In this document: positions 13,741-25,559 of the stretch, one piece after another
Position numbering within the stretch: position 1 is the stretch's first letter
How the letters are laid out: each line of letters starts with the position of its first letter
Assembly: GCA_963920765.1 (NCBI GenBank)
Contig: OY987242.1
Coordinates: forward strand, 17,446,002-17,510,001
DNA from: Ulota crispa
Lineage: Eukaryota > Streptophyta > Bryopsida > Orthotrichales > Orthotrichaceae
Direction of reading: 5' to 3'
Length of the DNA stretch: 64,000 bases
Made by a program: the position numbers and the translations under genes
The notes under the pieces: model-generated
What the model saw: the letters and a program-made list of their open reading frames with translations, nothing else
What the model was told of the DNA's origin: nothing
Databases searched by the model: none

Positions 13741-15550
13741 AAGCCTTTTGCATCAAAAGGCTTGCTTGTGGAAGTGAGAAAGATTGCTTGCTAGGAGGTG
13801 GAGCCATGCAGCAAGCATTCTGCAAACAAAGAAAAACCAACTTACTACCTCACAGTCACTTGCACTTTTCTTCTCCAAGCTTGCACTTGCCATTGCATAA
13901 TCTCACTATGGCCTCTCTAAAACCTTCATTTGACAAAAATTGAATCTCCATAAATATTTGTTTCTTGCAACCTCACAAGCTCAAGAACCAAAAATATGAT
14001 CCTTCAAAACTTCTTGCCAAGCCCTTTGCCCCTAAAAGCTTGCTCTTGGGTGCCAAGGAGATTGCTCACCAAGAGGCAAACCTGTGTAGTAAGCGCCTTA
14101 CAAACAACAAAAACTAGCTTACCACCTCAAAAACTCTAGCACTTGTGTTCTAGGAGATTGCACTCACCCTAGGAAAACCTCACTGCGGCCTCTCCACAAC
14201 CTACCCATAACATAGAACAAGCCTCTTTAAACATATGTTTGCTACAACTTTATGAGTTGGTGATTAAGTAATACAATCTCCTTGGGACCTCCAGCCAAAG
14301 CATTTGGATCCAAAGGCTTGCTTCCAAGTGCCAAGGAGAATGCTTAATACAAAAAATACAATCCCCTTGGGACCTCCAGCCAAAGCTTTTGGATCCAAAG
14401 GCTTACTTCCAAGCACCAAGGAGATTGCTACCTCCAAAAAATGTGGAACCCCAAAGGCTTGCTTCCAAGCGCCAAGAAGATCATTTGCTAGGATATGAAG
14501 TTGCATAGCAAACTTTAAAAAAATCACCACCTCACTTACCTTGCACTTGCCCTTGTACAATTTTACAACAACACTACAACCTCCCACAACACAAATGGGC
14601 CCACTTTAACAATTGTCCATTGCAACCTAAGATGCTGGAAGCAAAAAATACAATCTCCTTGGAACCTACAGCCAAAGCTTTGGATCTAAAGGCTTTGGCT
14701 GGAGGTCTCAAGAAGATCACTTACTACAAAAAAATATGGTTTCTTTGGGACCTCTAGCCGAAGCCTTTGGATCCAAAGGCTTGCTTCCAAGAGCCAAAGA
14801 GATTGCTTAATACAAAAAATGCAATCCCCTTGGGGCCTCTAGCCAAAACCTTCGGATCTGAAGGCTTGTTTCCAAGTGCCAAGGAGATTGCTTACTAGGA
14901 GATGGAGCCACATGGCAAGCACCAAAATAATTCACTACCTCACTGACCTTGCACTTGCCGTTGCACAACTTCACAACAACACCACAACTTTTTGGCAAGC
15001 CCTTCTTGACACTTGCATGTTGCAACCTGCAAGTGAGCAAGCAAAATCACGCCAATCAAAATAAAAAGTAACAACAATCAAGCAACAATCAAACAATAAG
15101 AACATACAAAAAACAAAAATAAAAATAAAAACAAAAATAAATATAGAAATAGACAACAAATAAATAAGACAAACCAAAAAACAAGTTTGCAATGCTCTTG
15201 GAATCCAATGCATTGGAACAAGTGGTTGTTATACTTCACATTTCTCTACCAGAATTTGAAGCTCTTTTTTCACTTATTTTTATAGTTTTTCCTTTTATTT
15301 TTTTCTTTGAATGGAGGGGGATAGGGGTGATAAAAGAGCCTTAGCCTAACACCATTGAAAGATCTCAAGATGGAGAGGGTGTGATTCACTCGAATCCAAC
15401 ATGACTAGGCTGGGGTCACTCCCAACAAATTTAAGCCAACCAGAAAAAAACCAGAAAAAAACAATAGAAAAGCAAGTAAAAATGACAAAATTAAGATACC
15501 AATTTGATCTCCTGGGACCTCCAGCCAAATGCTTCGGAGCCGAAGGCTTG
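13741..15550. repeat. Array of palindromic repeat units inside the Mutator-like element
   Basis: About nine copies of a unit reading GGGACCTCCAGCCAAAGC, then a palindrome centred on GGATCC, then GGCTTGCTTCCAAG and GCCAAGGAGATTGCTT. Palindromes occur at 13741-13763, 14298-14319, 14383-14404, 14669-14701, 14761-14782 (perfect over 22 bases), 14849-14864 and 15532-15545. Arms differ between copies but stay paired in several. Longer flanking units with GGAGCCA...GCAAGC and CACCTCACTGACCTTGCACTTGCC recur at about 13795, 14500 and 14895. No coding function is seen. Confidence 0.7.
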
Positions 15551-15713
15551 CTCCTGAGGGCCAGAGGAGATCGCTCGCCGGGAGAAGGCCCTCTCTTGCG
15601 GACAACAATTTTGGTATTCAAAAGATTTGGAAGCATTTTAAAGGTAAAGATTTGATTGTTTTAAGGTTTTTTTTTGAGAATTTATTGTTTAAAATTAATT
15701 TCAATGTTCAAAT

Positions 15714-15925
15714 TTAACCCCTACAATTATGTTGTTCCCTCGGGGATAAATGAAATTTTGGGCAGGTATCTATGGCCTCAATTATTGTTTTGATATTTTT
15801 TAATAGAAAAACACATTAGCATTTGGGGAATATAATTTTTATTCTAGTTTATGCTCGGGAGCAAAAGTTATGCCCAGATAAGCAAAAACTTATGGAGATT
15901 GGGCAGATTTTTTTTACAAAAGCCT

Positions 15926-15960
<35 letters not shown>

Positions 15961-16614
15961 TTCTCATAGGTTATAGTTTTTTCTACATCTGAAGCTTTGA
16001 TTCATTCCATTTGGAGTAATTATGAGAAAGCTATGAACAACCTTGTTTTTCGGGCAATTCAAGCATCTGTTCATTTTTTAATGCAAGTTTAACATTTTTC
16101 AACAAAATTGTTGCAAAGGGTGAAGTTTGCTTTCTAAAATAATCTCACCATTGTGATTATTGCGTTTCAATTCAATTGTAGGGTTATTAACATTTTAAGT
16201 TTTTGTTCAATCTCATACCATCTTCTACCTTATGTTTTTTATAAGAATTAAAATTAGATTTTTTTTGTTTTGATTTTTTTCTATAGATTCTCAACTCAAT
16301 TCTCCATCATAAAAAAATAAACCTCAAAAGTCTGTGGTGCAAAAAAATTAAGTTAAAAACGTTCAAAGTCAAATAATCTAGTCATGCAAGGTGCACAAAA
16401 GTTTGCTTTTTACACTTTAAACGCAAATATCTTGCAATTAGTGTGGTCAAAGTTTTTGAATTTGTTTTTGCAAATTCTTATACTAGTCTAGTACAAGATT
16501 CTACGGTTAGATATGCAAAAAGAACAATTTTCAAACTTTTTTGCTCTTTGCCATAGAAGTGGAAGTTTTGAGTGTCTTTTGACAAAATAAAGGCCCCATG
16601 GCTTTAGGGGTTAA
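15714..16614. mobile_element. piggyBac-like TTAA-flanked non-autonomous element, copy 1
   Basis: Begins TTAACCCCTA and ends TTTAGGGGTTAA, so TTAA lies at each end and the inverted ends start with CCC, the piggyBac pattern. 901 bp with no transposase frame. The interior matches copy 2 at 41290-42219 (for example GATTCATTCCATTTGGA and the GAGCAAAAGTTATG region). It is nested in the Mutator-like element, so it is younger than that insertion or moved with it. Confidence 0.65.
15925..15961. repeat. TTTA microsatellite
   Basis: About nine uninterrupted TTTA units inside piggyBac-like copy 1. The homologous place in copy 2 (about 41520-41550) lacks the expansion, so it grew after the copies separated. 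Confidence 0.85.
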
Positions 16615-17267
16615 TATCCTTGATACCTTGTTCCAATTGTTCTTAGTGGATGCTAAATTGCAAGGATACCTTTTGCGCACCAAATAGTATTGTGAACATT
16701 GTCACTAAACAACCTTTGATAAGCTGCCACATTGGAAAGGCAGGCATCAAGTTGAGAATAAAATCAAAATTTCTCTTGGGCACTCTCTTGGGCAGTGAGC
16801 CAGTAAGGGCACTTCCATTAAAAATTCATCATCTAATAAACTCCAAATGTGTTTTAGAGCCAATCTCACTTGGATTATCATTTAGGGGTTAATATTATAG
16901 TGTTGACCATTGAATATGAAACCAAGTCTTTTGGTAACAAGTTTGATTACTAAAGAACAAAGTTTCTATGTGGATAACATGTTTCATGTGATCTTTGCAA
17001 TTACTCCATAAAAGTGCTTCAAAAAAATACCTTGATTGATGGTTCAAACATTCACGATCTTGCTACATAATCAACAGTTTAATGGCCATGCTACAAAGCT
17101 TTAAAATTCTAAGAAGACAATTAAATTAGTATTGTAATTAAAATTGATAAGTTTATAATGTTCTGCTTACTTGGTCTTTTGAATTTTACCAATCTAACTA
17201 AGCATGTAAGCAGTGGGTGCACTATAATCATTTGCACTACGTATTTATAGTAGTTTGTGCATTAGAT

Positions 17268-17353
17268 ATGAGCAATGATGTTTTTGAGCAATGAGCAATG
17301 ATGTTTTTGAGCAATGAGCAATGATGTTTTTGAGCAATGAGCAATGATGTTTT
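17268..17353. repeat. 23-bp tandem repeat
   Basis: About 3.5 near-perfect copies of a unit made of GAGCAATGAGCAATGATG followed by five T. It lies inside the Mutator-like element near its right third and shares the GAGCAATGAGC flavour of that element's ends. Confidence 0.8.
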
Positions 17354-19415
17354 CATATGCTTCATCTTTTAATTTTTCCAGAAGTGAAGCAACTTTTAAT
17401 GGTTCCTACATTGCATAATTGCATTAAAATACTTTTGAATTTGGAATTGGCTTCCCTAATTTGATTCACTAAATCGTTTTAGTTCTTTGAACTTCTAGTC
17501 TTTTTTAAGATTACTTATTCCTTGTTTGAGTAAGTTGACTAAATATGATTTGATTTTTTCTTTGAATTTGTCTTATACCTATCTTTCTATTTGCTTCACA
17601 CTAGTTAGATTGCAAATTTTGTTATATAATTGATGTGTTTTGAGTTGATGTCCAACAATCCAAGTCTTGATTTGTTGAACCCTAGATTGTCCAACATTGT
17701 CTTTTTGTCCTTTAAAAAAAATCTCATTTGTATAGTAGAATAGGATTGGTGAAGCCGTGAAGGGCTACCAAAAGAGGATAAACCACAATATTATTAATTT
17801 GGGAAAAAAACCTAATTTTGGGACTTCTGAAATTTTCATGTTTAAGAAGTTTACAATGATTTGGAATGAATTTTATGATGATTTCTTCAAGATCTTGCAT
17901 CAATGAAGAAACATCGTAAAACAATTATCTATAAATTCACTTTAATTCGTCAAAACATTCTCAAAAAAAACACATTCATATCCCCAAAAATTAATTTTGG
18001 GAAAGAGGTTTTTCCACTTTTACATGTTATAACTTATAAGTAATGTTTAGATTTTTCTAACAACTAATTAGAGTCAATATTGAACCTCTTATTGAATTTT
18101 GACCCAAAGGCTCCCAAAATGTTTACCAAGACTTTGCTTGTATTTTCAAAGTGTGTTTGCTCTTTTATTTTTCCTCAATTTTTTCATGTAATAACTTTAG
18201 TATGTATTAATAGTTTGGATCACCTATAATAATTAGCTTTGTGGATTTGATTACATTTTTCTGCAATAGACTTGATTTTTTAGCCAATATTTATTTTATT
18301 TCACTTGGTCATAGGGCCTTCAATTGCCACGGTTTTAGGAAAATGTTTACTACCTTTGGACTAAAAAAATTGTTCACTTTTTTAACAAAACTATTTTTAC
18401 TTTTTCCTATATTTTTTCCTTTGATTTTGAGCCAAAAACAACATTATGCTCAAAATTCCCGGCTCACTACTCACGGCTCATGGCTCTATGCTCACAAAAT
18501 AGCTTTCCTCATTTGGAACATAGCTGACAACAATGAAGTAGTCATTAAAGTAAAAAGTAAGTTTTGGTTTTTCTTTGAGTTGAACTTACTAGAAATTCCA
18601 ATGTCGTAACCAAAAATCAAACCACCACTTGACCCAACAATACATGCTAAGAATACATAAAGGGTGAATCTTCCATCATACGGTCTTGAAGGATTTAGGG
18701 ACTTCACGGTAGGAGCTCCACCTGCCATCTTTGTAAAGTGTCCCTATATGTAACATTTTGCAACTATTTATTTATTTCTCAAAGCGCTTTGTTTGTTGTA
18801 ATAGAGAAATTAAAGATTTATAGATTTTAAAAGCCACCACAAATAAAAGTGTTTTGCAATTGAAATAAATAATGAAAATTTACCTCAAAGAAAAGTAAAA
18901 TAAAGTTCTTGACATGTTTGAAATAAAATTGCAAAAATGAATCTTGAATGGTTTGGTTTCCTATATATACTTGTAAATTTAAAAGATTGATAATACTAAA
19001 GTAAAAGTTCAATGCTTCAACAAAGTTATAGGATAAAAGCTCTAAATTTATGTTTTGTAAACAATTAGCTCTAAGGTTTTGATGTTGGTGTTTTTGCAAT
19101 CATGACAAATACTTAGTTTGAAACTTGATGTTTACAATTGTAGAAGTAATGTTTGGTTGTGTGTTTACATACTTGCATAGCATCCTAGTTCAAAAACTTA
19201 TTAATTAGATGTAAATCATTTTAAAGTATTGATTTACTAAGTTTACATGATTAGAACTTGACAACAAAAATCTAGTCATTATAAAATCTGAAATTTATTC
19301 ATACATATTCAAACATGCAATTGCTAAAATTTTGAATAACAAATTCAAAAATTGAGGTTTAGCAAACAACTTACAAAATATAAAATGAGACTATTCCATC
19401 AAGTATTTTTCCAAC

Positions 19416-19665
19416 CTCTTGGAAAAAGAGAAAAAACTTCACCTTAAACCTTTATATATGTATACTCTTCTTTTATTAGAGGCTCTAAATAAAAAGCACT
19501 TCCAAACTTTTTTTTTAAAGTACTAGTTATCCTCACGTTACCTTGGGAAAAGAGAAACAACACTTCACCTCAAACTCTTAGATGTGTACTCTTCTTTTAT
19601 TAGAAACTCTAAATAAAATGCACTTCCAGACTTTTATTTTAAAGTACAAGTTATCCTCATGTTAT
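19416..19665. repeat. Two-copy tandem duplication
   Basis: Two adjacent copies, about 125 bp each, share CTTGGAAAAAGAGAAA-like starts, ACTCTTCTTTTATTAGA, TCTAAATAAAA and AGTTATCCTCA. The divergence (roughly one base in ten) suggests an old local duplication. Confidence 0.7.
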
Positions 19666-21436
19666 TCTAATTTAAAAAAAATATGTTTCTATATCTTTTG
19701 GCATAGTAACTATTAGATTAAATAATCACCCAAACAACTTTCTAATTGTAATTTTTTGTCACACTAAAACTTACCATGTGTTAACTACCACTTCAAAATT
19801 CATTAAAAGCTCATTATACTAGAGATTTTGATCAATGAGTGCATCATAGTCTTAACATATGATTATTCCAGTTGGCTATCATTGTCTACTTAATTGATGA
19901 TATATTATGATTATTATATTGATAATCTATTACTAGTTTATTTATTTTAGCATGACCAAATTTATGAGGTCTTGTAAATTACAATATTTTATAAAGTAAA
20001 AAACTTGTACAAAAAATCAAGAAAATCCACTATTCTTTTTGGATTTTGAATACTTTTTTCTACAAAATCATAACTCAAAATTGTGTTTATACCATCAATA
20101 AAAATCATAAGCTTACTCTATTCATGTTGCACCTACAATTTGTTAAAAAAATCATAATTTGGAAAGGACTACAATTTGTTTGTATTTAATTCTAGATTCC
20201 ATGAATTTTTTATAGAATATAAATGCTTTATTGCAAAGATACATGCAAAAGAACTTAAAGATGTTGTCAATAATCTTGCACAAGGGATTTGAATCATAAT
20301 CTACACAATTTCAAAGTAAATTTAAAAAATAGACACCTCCTATCACCTTTAATCCAACATTAAAATTCCTAGGTTTCAAACAAAAAATGCATATATACTT
20401 ACCAAAAGGATGAAAATTACCTAAATGTATATCAAACTTTATAAAATTTTGACTATTCATGTGATTTTGGACTTTGTGTGCAAAACATAGGGAGATCTTC
20501 CTATGTTGAGGAACATGAGTCTCAATGTTTTGGATGTAAATTTTGGTATTTTTCCCACATCACCCAATGTCTTGTATAAGCCTCTTGCAATTAAACCACA
20601 TTTCTGCTAAGCTTTGCACATTCCAAAATTACAAAAATGGCATCTGCCAGTTAGTCTAAAACCTTTATATTTTTTGCATAAAATATTCATATAATGCTTT
20701 CTTTAATGTATCATAATCAAATTTTCATTTTCCCAACAAGAGAAATAATATAAAACTTTCATGACTACAAACATTAGACCCACTTCATTGCCAAAAAGTG
20801 GCAATTTTGGGTGACCCTACCTTAGGGGCAAATTTGCTGTGTCCCTATCCCCACTCAAATATCAAAACCTGATTGGTGACATGAAAATCAAAACTTGGCT
20901 ATTTGCACCTGGTCCTATGAATTTTGAAAACAACCATTTCTTCATTTGTAGGCCAATTTTTTATTTTCACTTGAGCTTGCATTTTTTTTTGTATTTGCAA
21001 AGAAAAATACACATTAATCTCTTATCCAAATCCTATTTAGCCCTTGCTCCATTGCAGTAATGCTTGTAAGTGGTGATTATGTATCAACTAGCAATCACTT
21101 AAGCGGTGATTATGTATCACATAATTGGTCAATCTGCATAGGAATGATTTGTTGGCTTTGGACATCTAAGGGTGCGGTTTTTATTTTAATAAGAGCTACC
21201 TTCAAGAAGTTTGAATAAGTACTACTTTGAGGTTTGAATAGATACCTCATTCAAAAAGCAAACCTGCTGCAATAATAAAACCTCTTTTGCCTATTATAGC
21301 TATTTTTCACCTAAAGTAGCTACTTGTACAAACATCAAATATAATCCTTTACTATAGAGATAGAAGGGATCTTATAATCCAAAAACTCATGAAACTCAAA
21401 ACATTTCACAACTCATGGCATGTAATCTTTGAACCA

Positions 21437-21740
21437 GCCTCTCGACCAGCCTTTAAATTCTTGGCAATTTTTTGCCTAAATCTTACCTCAATTTTGGACT
21501 GGCTACTATAACACTAGAAAAATCATGTGAAAAATGAATGAACCTCCACAAGCAAACACAATATTTGTCAAATTTTGGATGAAAGCTATTAAAATTAAAA
21601 TATTTTATGAATGAATGTGCACAATTTGTTGATTCTATCAATATTTATGCAAATTTTTCTTACCTACTTGCATTGTTGGGTGCCTATTGAGCTTCCAACA
21701 AAAAAATCAAAATTTAAAGGTTGCTCTGAGCTCATGGTGA
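21437..21740. repeat. Dispersed repeat, copy A
   Basis: Shares an ordered set of words with 43090-43400, including TTCTTGGCAA, TGCC..AATCTTACCTC, AAATTTTGGATGAAAG and a final GGTTGCTCT segment. No coding frame or clear ends were found; probably an old non-autonomous transposon. Confidence 0.45.
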
Positions 21741-22540
21741 ACTATATTATGCTAATTTAGCTACATTGAACATTGCATTTAGGTTGCCCCAAACTATTTT
21801 CTTGACATTTTACATTATATAAATATTTATTGTTGCTATAGAAACTTTCATTGAAAATTACTATAGTGTACAATTTTTAAGGGCCTAGCAACAAGAATGA
21901 AGTTGCTGAAAAATAAATTAGCAACGTCCAAGTTGTTAACCATGTGAAATCCAAGAGTATAGAGAGTTACATGCACCTCCAAGTGGGTAAGTGATGAATC
22001 TTGAGGTAACTCTTTCCATGGTAAGGCAACATAACTGTCAAGGCAATCTAAATGCAATAAGGTAGTGACACCTAAAAGTAACACCAATTGTTTAGTGACA
22101 TCTAAAAGTAAATCTAAAGCTACGTGCTCCTACACCCAAACCAGACACACTAGTTAATGTAAAGGAACACAAATTGTGTAGGTGGCTGTTTAGAGTCACG
22201 TGTGACATGGTCTTTTTGTTGTCATTTTTTGGGGGGTCTAATGTTGACAATATGTCAGTCTAGGGAGTTACCTTCAACAATTTGTAATTTATTTATACAA
22301 TCTTAGAAAATTCTAGAAACAATTTTGCTTGCATTTGTGCCCATTTCCTTATAAGCGCGTGCCATTAGATTCTCAAAAGACCCTCAAAATCACCACATCT
22401 AAAGTAAGTGTTAGTTTTAGGTGCCGCCAAGGTAGAAATACCATAAATAATTAAAATAAGCCACTTAGCTACATAAGATATGGGGAATTTCTTGATAAAT
22501 TAAGCTCCATCTATGCAAAAACAAGGATAAGGAAGAATGA

Positions 22541-22543
<3 letters not shown>

Positions 22544-22608
<65 letters not shown>
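22544..22608. repeat. TA microsatellite
   Basis: Uninterrupted AT dinucleotide run of about 30 units. Likely polymorphic. Confidence 0.95.
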
Positions 22609-22612
<4 letters not shown>

Positions 22613-22859
22613 GATGAATATTTTATGCAATGTAAATGTGGATTCTTCTTTGGGACCCTATTCTTGTTTCATAGGTGTACCATCAACAGTTACTTCTAGA
22701 ACCTTGTTTCAAAACAAGTGTGAACCAATCAAATGCAAGAAAATAGCATGTTTTTAGAATTTTTCAAATTTTTTTTCAGAGCCAGCTATTGTTGGTTTTA
22801 AAGCGGTCCATTCTCCTCATAGAGGATGGGTAACAATTTATGGTATTCCTACCTTACCT

Positions 22860-23012
22860 TAAGGTAGACACACCCATACCCAATGCTTTAATAAGGCCTC
22901 CCCAATTCTGACCTTATGTACCCAAGATATACATTTTAGAACTGAAATGTACACTCTGGGTACATTAAGGGTCGGCCAAGGGGAGGGGTCGGTTTTGGGT
23001 GTGTCTACCTTA
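22860..23012. mobile_element. 153-bp TA-flanked MITE
   Basis: Left end AGGTAGACACACCCA and right end TGGGTGTGTCTACCT are inverted copies, each bordered by TA. The end sequence shares AGGTAG with the other TA-flanked MITEs here but the rest differs, so it is a separate subfamily. It lies next to the genic block that starts near 23050. Confidence 0.75.
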
Positions 23013-23051
23013 CACACTCTATACACACTCTAGATAGCCGGTTATGGAAGC

Positions 23052-23320
23052 TCATACTTTTACCCAAAATGCCTTCTGCACCAACCAATCAACACACGCC
23101 AGGTAATCTCTCTTTATTTCCTTCCACGTAAGCTCATTGTTCTGTGGCAGATCCCCGACCTTATACACCGCATGTACTTTATCATCCACTCTCGAAGATA
23201 GTAGATGAATAACTTCATCCAACGACGTCGACCATTCCAAGCAGAACCCCGGTTCCTTGCCTTCTACGATATTTTGCTCCGACCTTGCTCCGCCTTTGAA
23301 TTTCTTCAAGCAAAATTTCT
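23052..23320 (-). other. Possible coding fragment of unknown identity
   Basis: Minus-strand open frame of about 85 codons with protein-like composition (segments SLDEVIHLLSSRVDDKV and WKEIKRDYLACVDWLVQKA). There is no ATG in frame and a stop lies a few codons upstream, so it can only be an exon with an upstream partner, or a remnant. I recognise no family. The area is less AT-rich than its surroundings and is divergent to the gene at 25560. Confidence 0.25.
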
Positions 23321-24462
23321 TATGCTATGCCTAAATTCCACACTCTCGTTGCCATTGATTCTCCTCGTCTCTTTATTCCTCATCATAGTTTCTTCCTGTG
23401 AAAATTCGGTCCAGTTTGGTGCTCTGTAGCTCCGTAACTCTATTCTTGTTCCACAAGTTTGAGCTTCAATTGTGCGGTTCTCGATTGTGGAAACAGATTC
23501 TGCTTTTAATTTATGCTATTTGAGTTCCTCCAGACAAGCGTCTTAATTTTTTAGAATTATTTTCCACCTATAGTTTTATTTATGGAGATGTCTGTTGTTT
23601 CTAATCTCTAAGTAGAGCATTGGAACTTTCTTTATTGGATTTGTGCGCAATTTCAAGCTGAGGGAAAAGAATTCGTGTATTTCTATAGCGTGGCAGTGTT
23701 TATTAGACTTATCTTTTAGTTTGAGCTTTTGAAGGAGAGAGTATTGAATAATTTAGGTCTTATATTTGCTTGTGCAATTTAGTGTTGACTGGCTTTTAAT
23801 ACAGCTTTTGGTACAAATTGGCTAGTAGATTGCTTTCCTCCTTATAGCAATGAATTATTGCCGTGACAAAGCATGATTTGATCATGTTGTAGCTATTTTA
23901 TGTTAGTGATGCTTGGAAAGAGGATATAGATTACGGTTGATTTTGTTATGGCTAGTCATACTATTTTTTTATGTACCTTCTCTCTTTAGTACTAATCGCT
24001 AGGGTTTTGATTTGCGTTTGTTTGAAATTCATAGAAGAGGATAACATGGTTTGCTCTTACGGAATGTCACATTCATCAACGTCCTATCAACTACTGTTTC
24101 GCAATCAGAACGCTGTTGAAGTTCTGCCTCGACTGAGACCAGCATTAAAGGATTTTCAGGTTAAGATTATCGACGTTGTGAGAAGGAAGATTTCACTCGA
24201 ACCTTTCAAGCGGACGCCAAGAACCCGTTGAGTTCACTTACATCACTTATTTTTTTGTAATTCTATTAAGCGTCCGTAATTCTTAAACCTTGTTATTACA
24301 TGCAACATTTGCTGTTTTTTTTGCTGGTGGAAAACCTACCGGGAGAACTATTGTGTAGCACTCCTTCCAATAGGGGCTTAAAACATCAAATTTTTTAGGT
24401 GACTCACGTCGCGATTTACCTCAGTGCATTCACTAGTGAACAGCAAGGTGGGTCACATGTGG

Positions 24463-24499
24463 AATTCACTCCTAACTTAATGCAAGTTAGGAGTGAATT
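24463..24499. repeat. Perfect 16-bp inverted repeat, 5-base loop
   Basis: Arms AATTCACTCCTAACTT (24463-24478) and its exact complement (24484-24499). It is the centre of a possible 190-bp MITE bounded by inverted CACTAGTGAA motifs. Confidence 0.9.
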
Positions 24500-24610
24500 T
24501 CAGAAACTAACTTTCGCATAGTGCACAAAACCCTAATCGCAAACTCACGGGTGTCTCACACTTTGGACATGCAAGTGAACAAAAATAATTCACTAGTGAG
24601 CTGGCACCCT

Positions 24611-24674
24611 GTAGACCAGATTTTATGTAGACCAGATTTTATGTAGATCAGATTTTATGTTGACCAGATTTTAT
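24611..24674. repeat. Four tandem copies of a 16-bp unit
   Basis: Unit GTAGACCAGATTTTAT, four copies with single differences in the third and fourth. Confidence 0.95.
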
Positions 24675-25226
24675 GTTTGAAGCCCCCTAACATAAAAGAA
24701 TATGAGTGGACCTCACAGTTGCTTTTTGCCCGCAAAAAAACGCTGCAAGCCTGAATTCATGAGTTGGATAAATATTGTATTGCATGTGTCCATTTTCCAA
24801 TGATTGTTGATACTAGTCTTTCAATCATAATCAAATAATGATAACAATTTCGTGGAGTTTTTATTGAACATCCGTGTAAAATGTGACGATGGTGAGCTTT
24901 GAGAAGTATATACATGTGGAATTATGGGTATACAAGTTAGTGCATGAATGAGTTCATTACACTATTTCACAGGATTGAGCATTGTGTTTGTTGTATGGTG
25001 TATGACACTTGTAACCAAAAACTCTCAATTCAAGTGGTTAGCCTAAGGCTTTGTCAAAAAAAAGTTATCAAAAATGCAAGTCCACCAAGATGAAGCTTAG
25101 GGTTTGTCCCGCTTGGTGGTGGAATTTCTTTTGAGCTAATGAGTATATGTGTTGTGCTTTAGTATTTCTTGTTTGGTCAATAGTTGTTGGTTATAATTTA
25201 TAAGTGTCATGCACTATATACTCTGC

Positions 25227-25263
25227 TTGGATCTATATCACATGCATTGTGATATAGATCCAA
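25227..25263. repeat. Perfect 16-bp inverted repeat, 5-base loop
   Basis: Arms TTGGATCTATATCACA (25227-25242) and its exact complement (25248-25263), loop TGCAT. No flanking element boundaries were found. Confidence 0.95.
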
Positions 25264-25559
25264 TTTTGGAGGCTTAAACTGCATTATATGATGGCTTGAG
25301 CTTTCAATATATCGATTTCTGCTACGGAGATTTTATGTAGTCCTTTTTGTATACCTGGCCTTTGATTGTGCTAATTTAAAACATATTACGTTTGTTGTTG
25401 TTGAAGTTTTTCCTTTTCTGGATTGACATGTGCTTGGCAGATTGCTGAGTTGTCTGTCGTTGTGGCAGTGACTGATCACAATATTTACCTTCTTTGACGG
25501 ATGTGCAGATTCGCTAACATTGAAAGGAAGAAGCCTCCAAGGTTTTTTAAATAAACCAA

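Larger units (their letters stand above)
11599..18521. mobile_element. 6.9-kb Mutator-like (MULE) element in transporter intron 1, with flanking duplications
   Basis: The element proper is 11611-18509. Left end begins GGGAATGCTATTTTGTGAGC; the complement of the right end begins AGGAAAGCTATTTTGTGAGC, and similarity continues for roughly 50 bp through repeated GAGCCATGAGCC motifs. The same 12 bases, CATTTGGAACAT, lie directly outside both ends (11599-11610 and 18510-18521), a target-site duplication near the 8-12 bp range of Mutator-like elements. No transposase frame is visible, so it is non-autonomous. It carries a palindrome array (13741-15550), a piggyBac-like insertion (15714-16614), a TTTA microsatellite and a 23-bp tandem repeat. 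The superfamily call rests only on TIR and duplication length. Confidence 0.75.
8194..18728 (-). pseudogene. STP-family monosaccharide/H+ symporter gene, probably decayed (five exons)
   Basis: Major facilitator sugar transporter of the plant STP group, which imports hexoses with protons across the plasma membrane. Exons on the minus strand: 18728-18590 (MAGG start, GGLIFGYDIGIS), 11047-10728 (GVTSMNDFL, about three membrane helices), about 10216-9869 (PMYLSKMGPAQYQGAFN), 9446-9162 ([30 protein letters not shown]), 8577-8194 (GFAWSWGPLGWLVPSEI, ETKNIPIEE). The set covers about 490 residues of the usual 510-520. Signs of decay: exon 3 needs a one-base frame change near 10000-10010 to pass from the VLICGDLFV part to the ESPNSLIEQ part; exon 4 ends CAG followed by GG, not GT; and the exon 2/exon 3 junction has no clean in-frame acceptor. 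Intron 1 (18589-11048) holds a 6.9-kb transposon. A working gene would need unusual splicing; decayed copy is the simpler reading. Confidence 0.8.
18729..23050. other. Gene-poor AT-rich region upstream of the transporter
   Basis: No convincing coding frame on either strand; the short frames present are AT-rich and unlike proteins. It contains the transporter's presumed promoter and leader just right of 18728, a tandem duplication (about 19416-19665), a dispersed repeat (about 21437-21740, related to 43090-43400), a TA microsatellite (22544-22608) and a small MITE (22860-23012). Confidence 0.6.
23310..25559. other. Probable promoter, leader and 5' introns of the 25.5-kb gene
   Basis: Less AT-rich and pyrimidine-rich stretches look like a plant leader. 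A candidate short exon runs from about 24034 (after an AG) through ATG 24046 to 24159, followed by a good donor CAG|GTTAAG; candidate acceptors lie at 25440 and 25508. None joins in frame to the 25560 frame, so these may be leader exons. The interval also holds a possible MITE with inverted CACTAGTGAA ends (24422-24611), a 16-bp tandem repeat (24611-24674) and two perfect hairpins. Confidence 0.4.

Noticed and set aside
14264-15040. Frames across the palindrome array as coding for a repeat protein
   Set aside because: Frames exist on both strands because the units are palindromic; they break between units and show no protein-like conservation.
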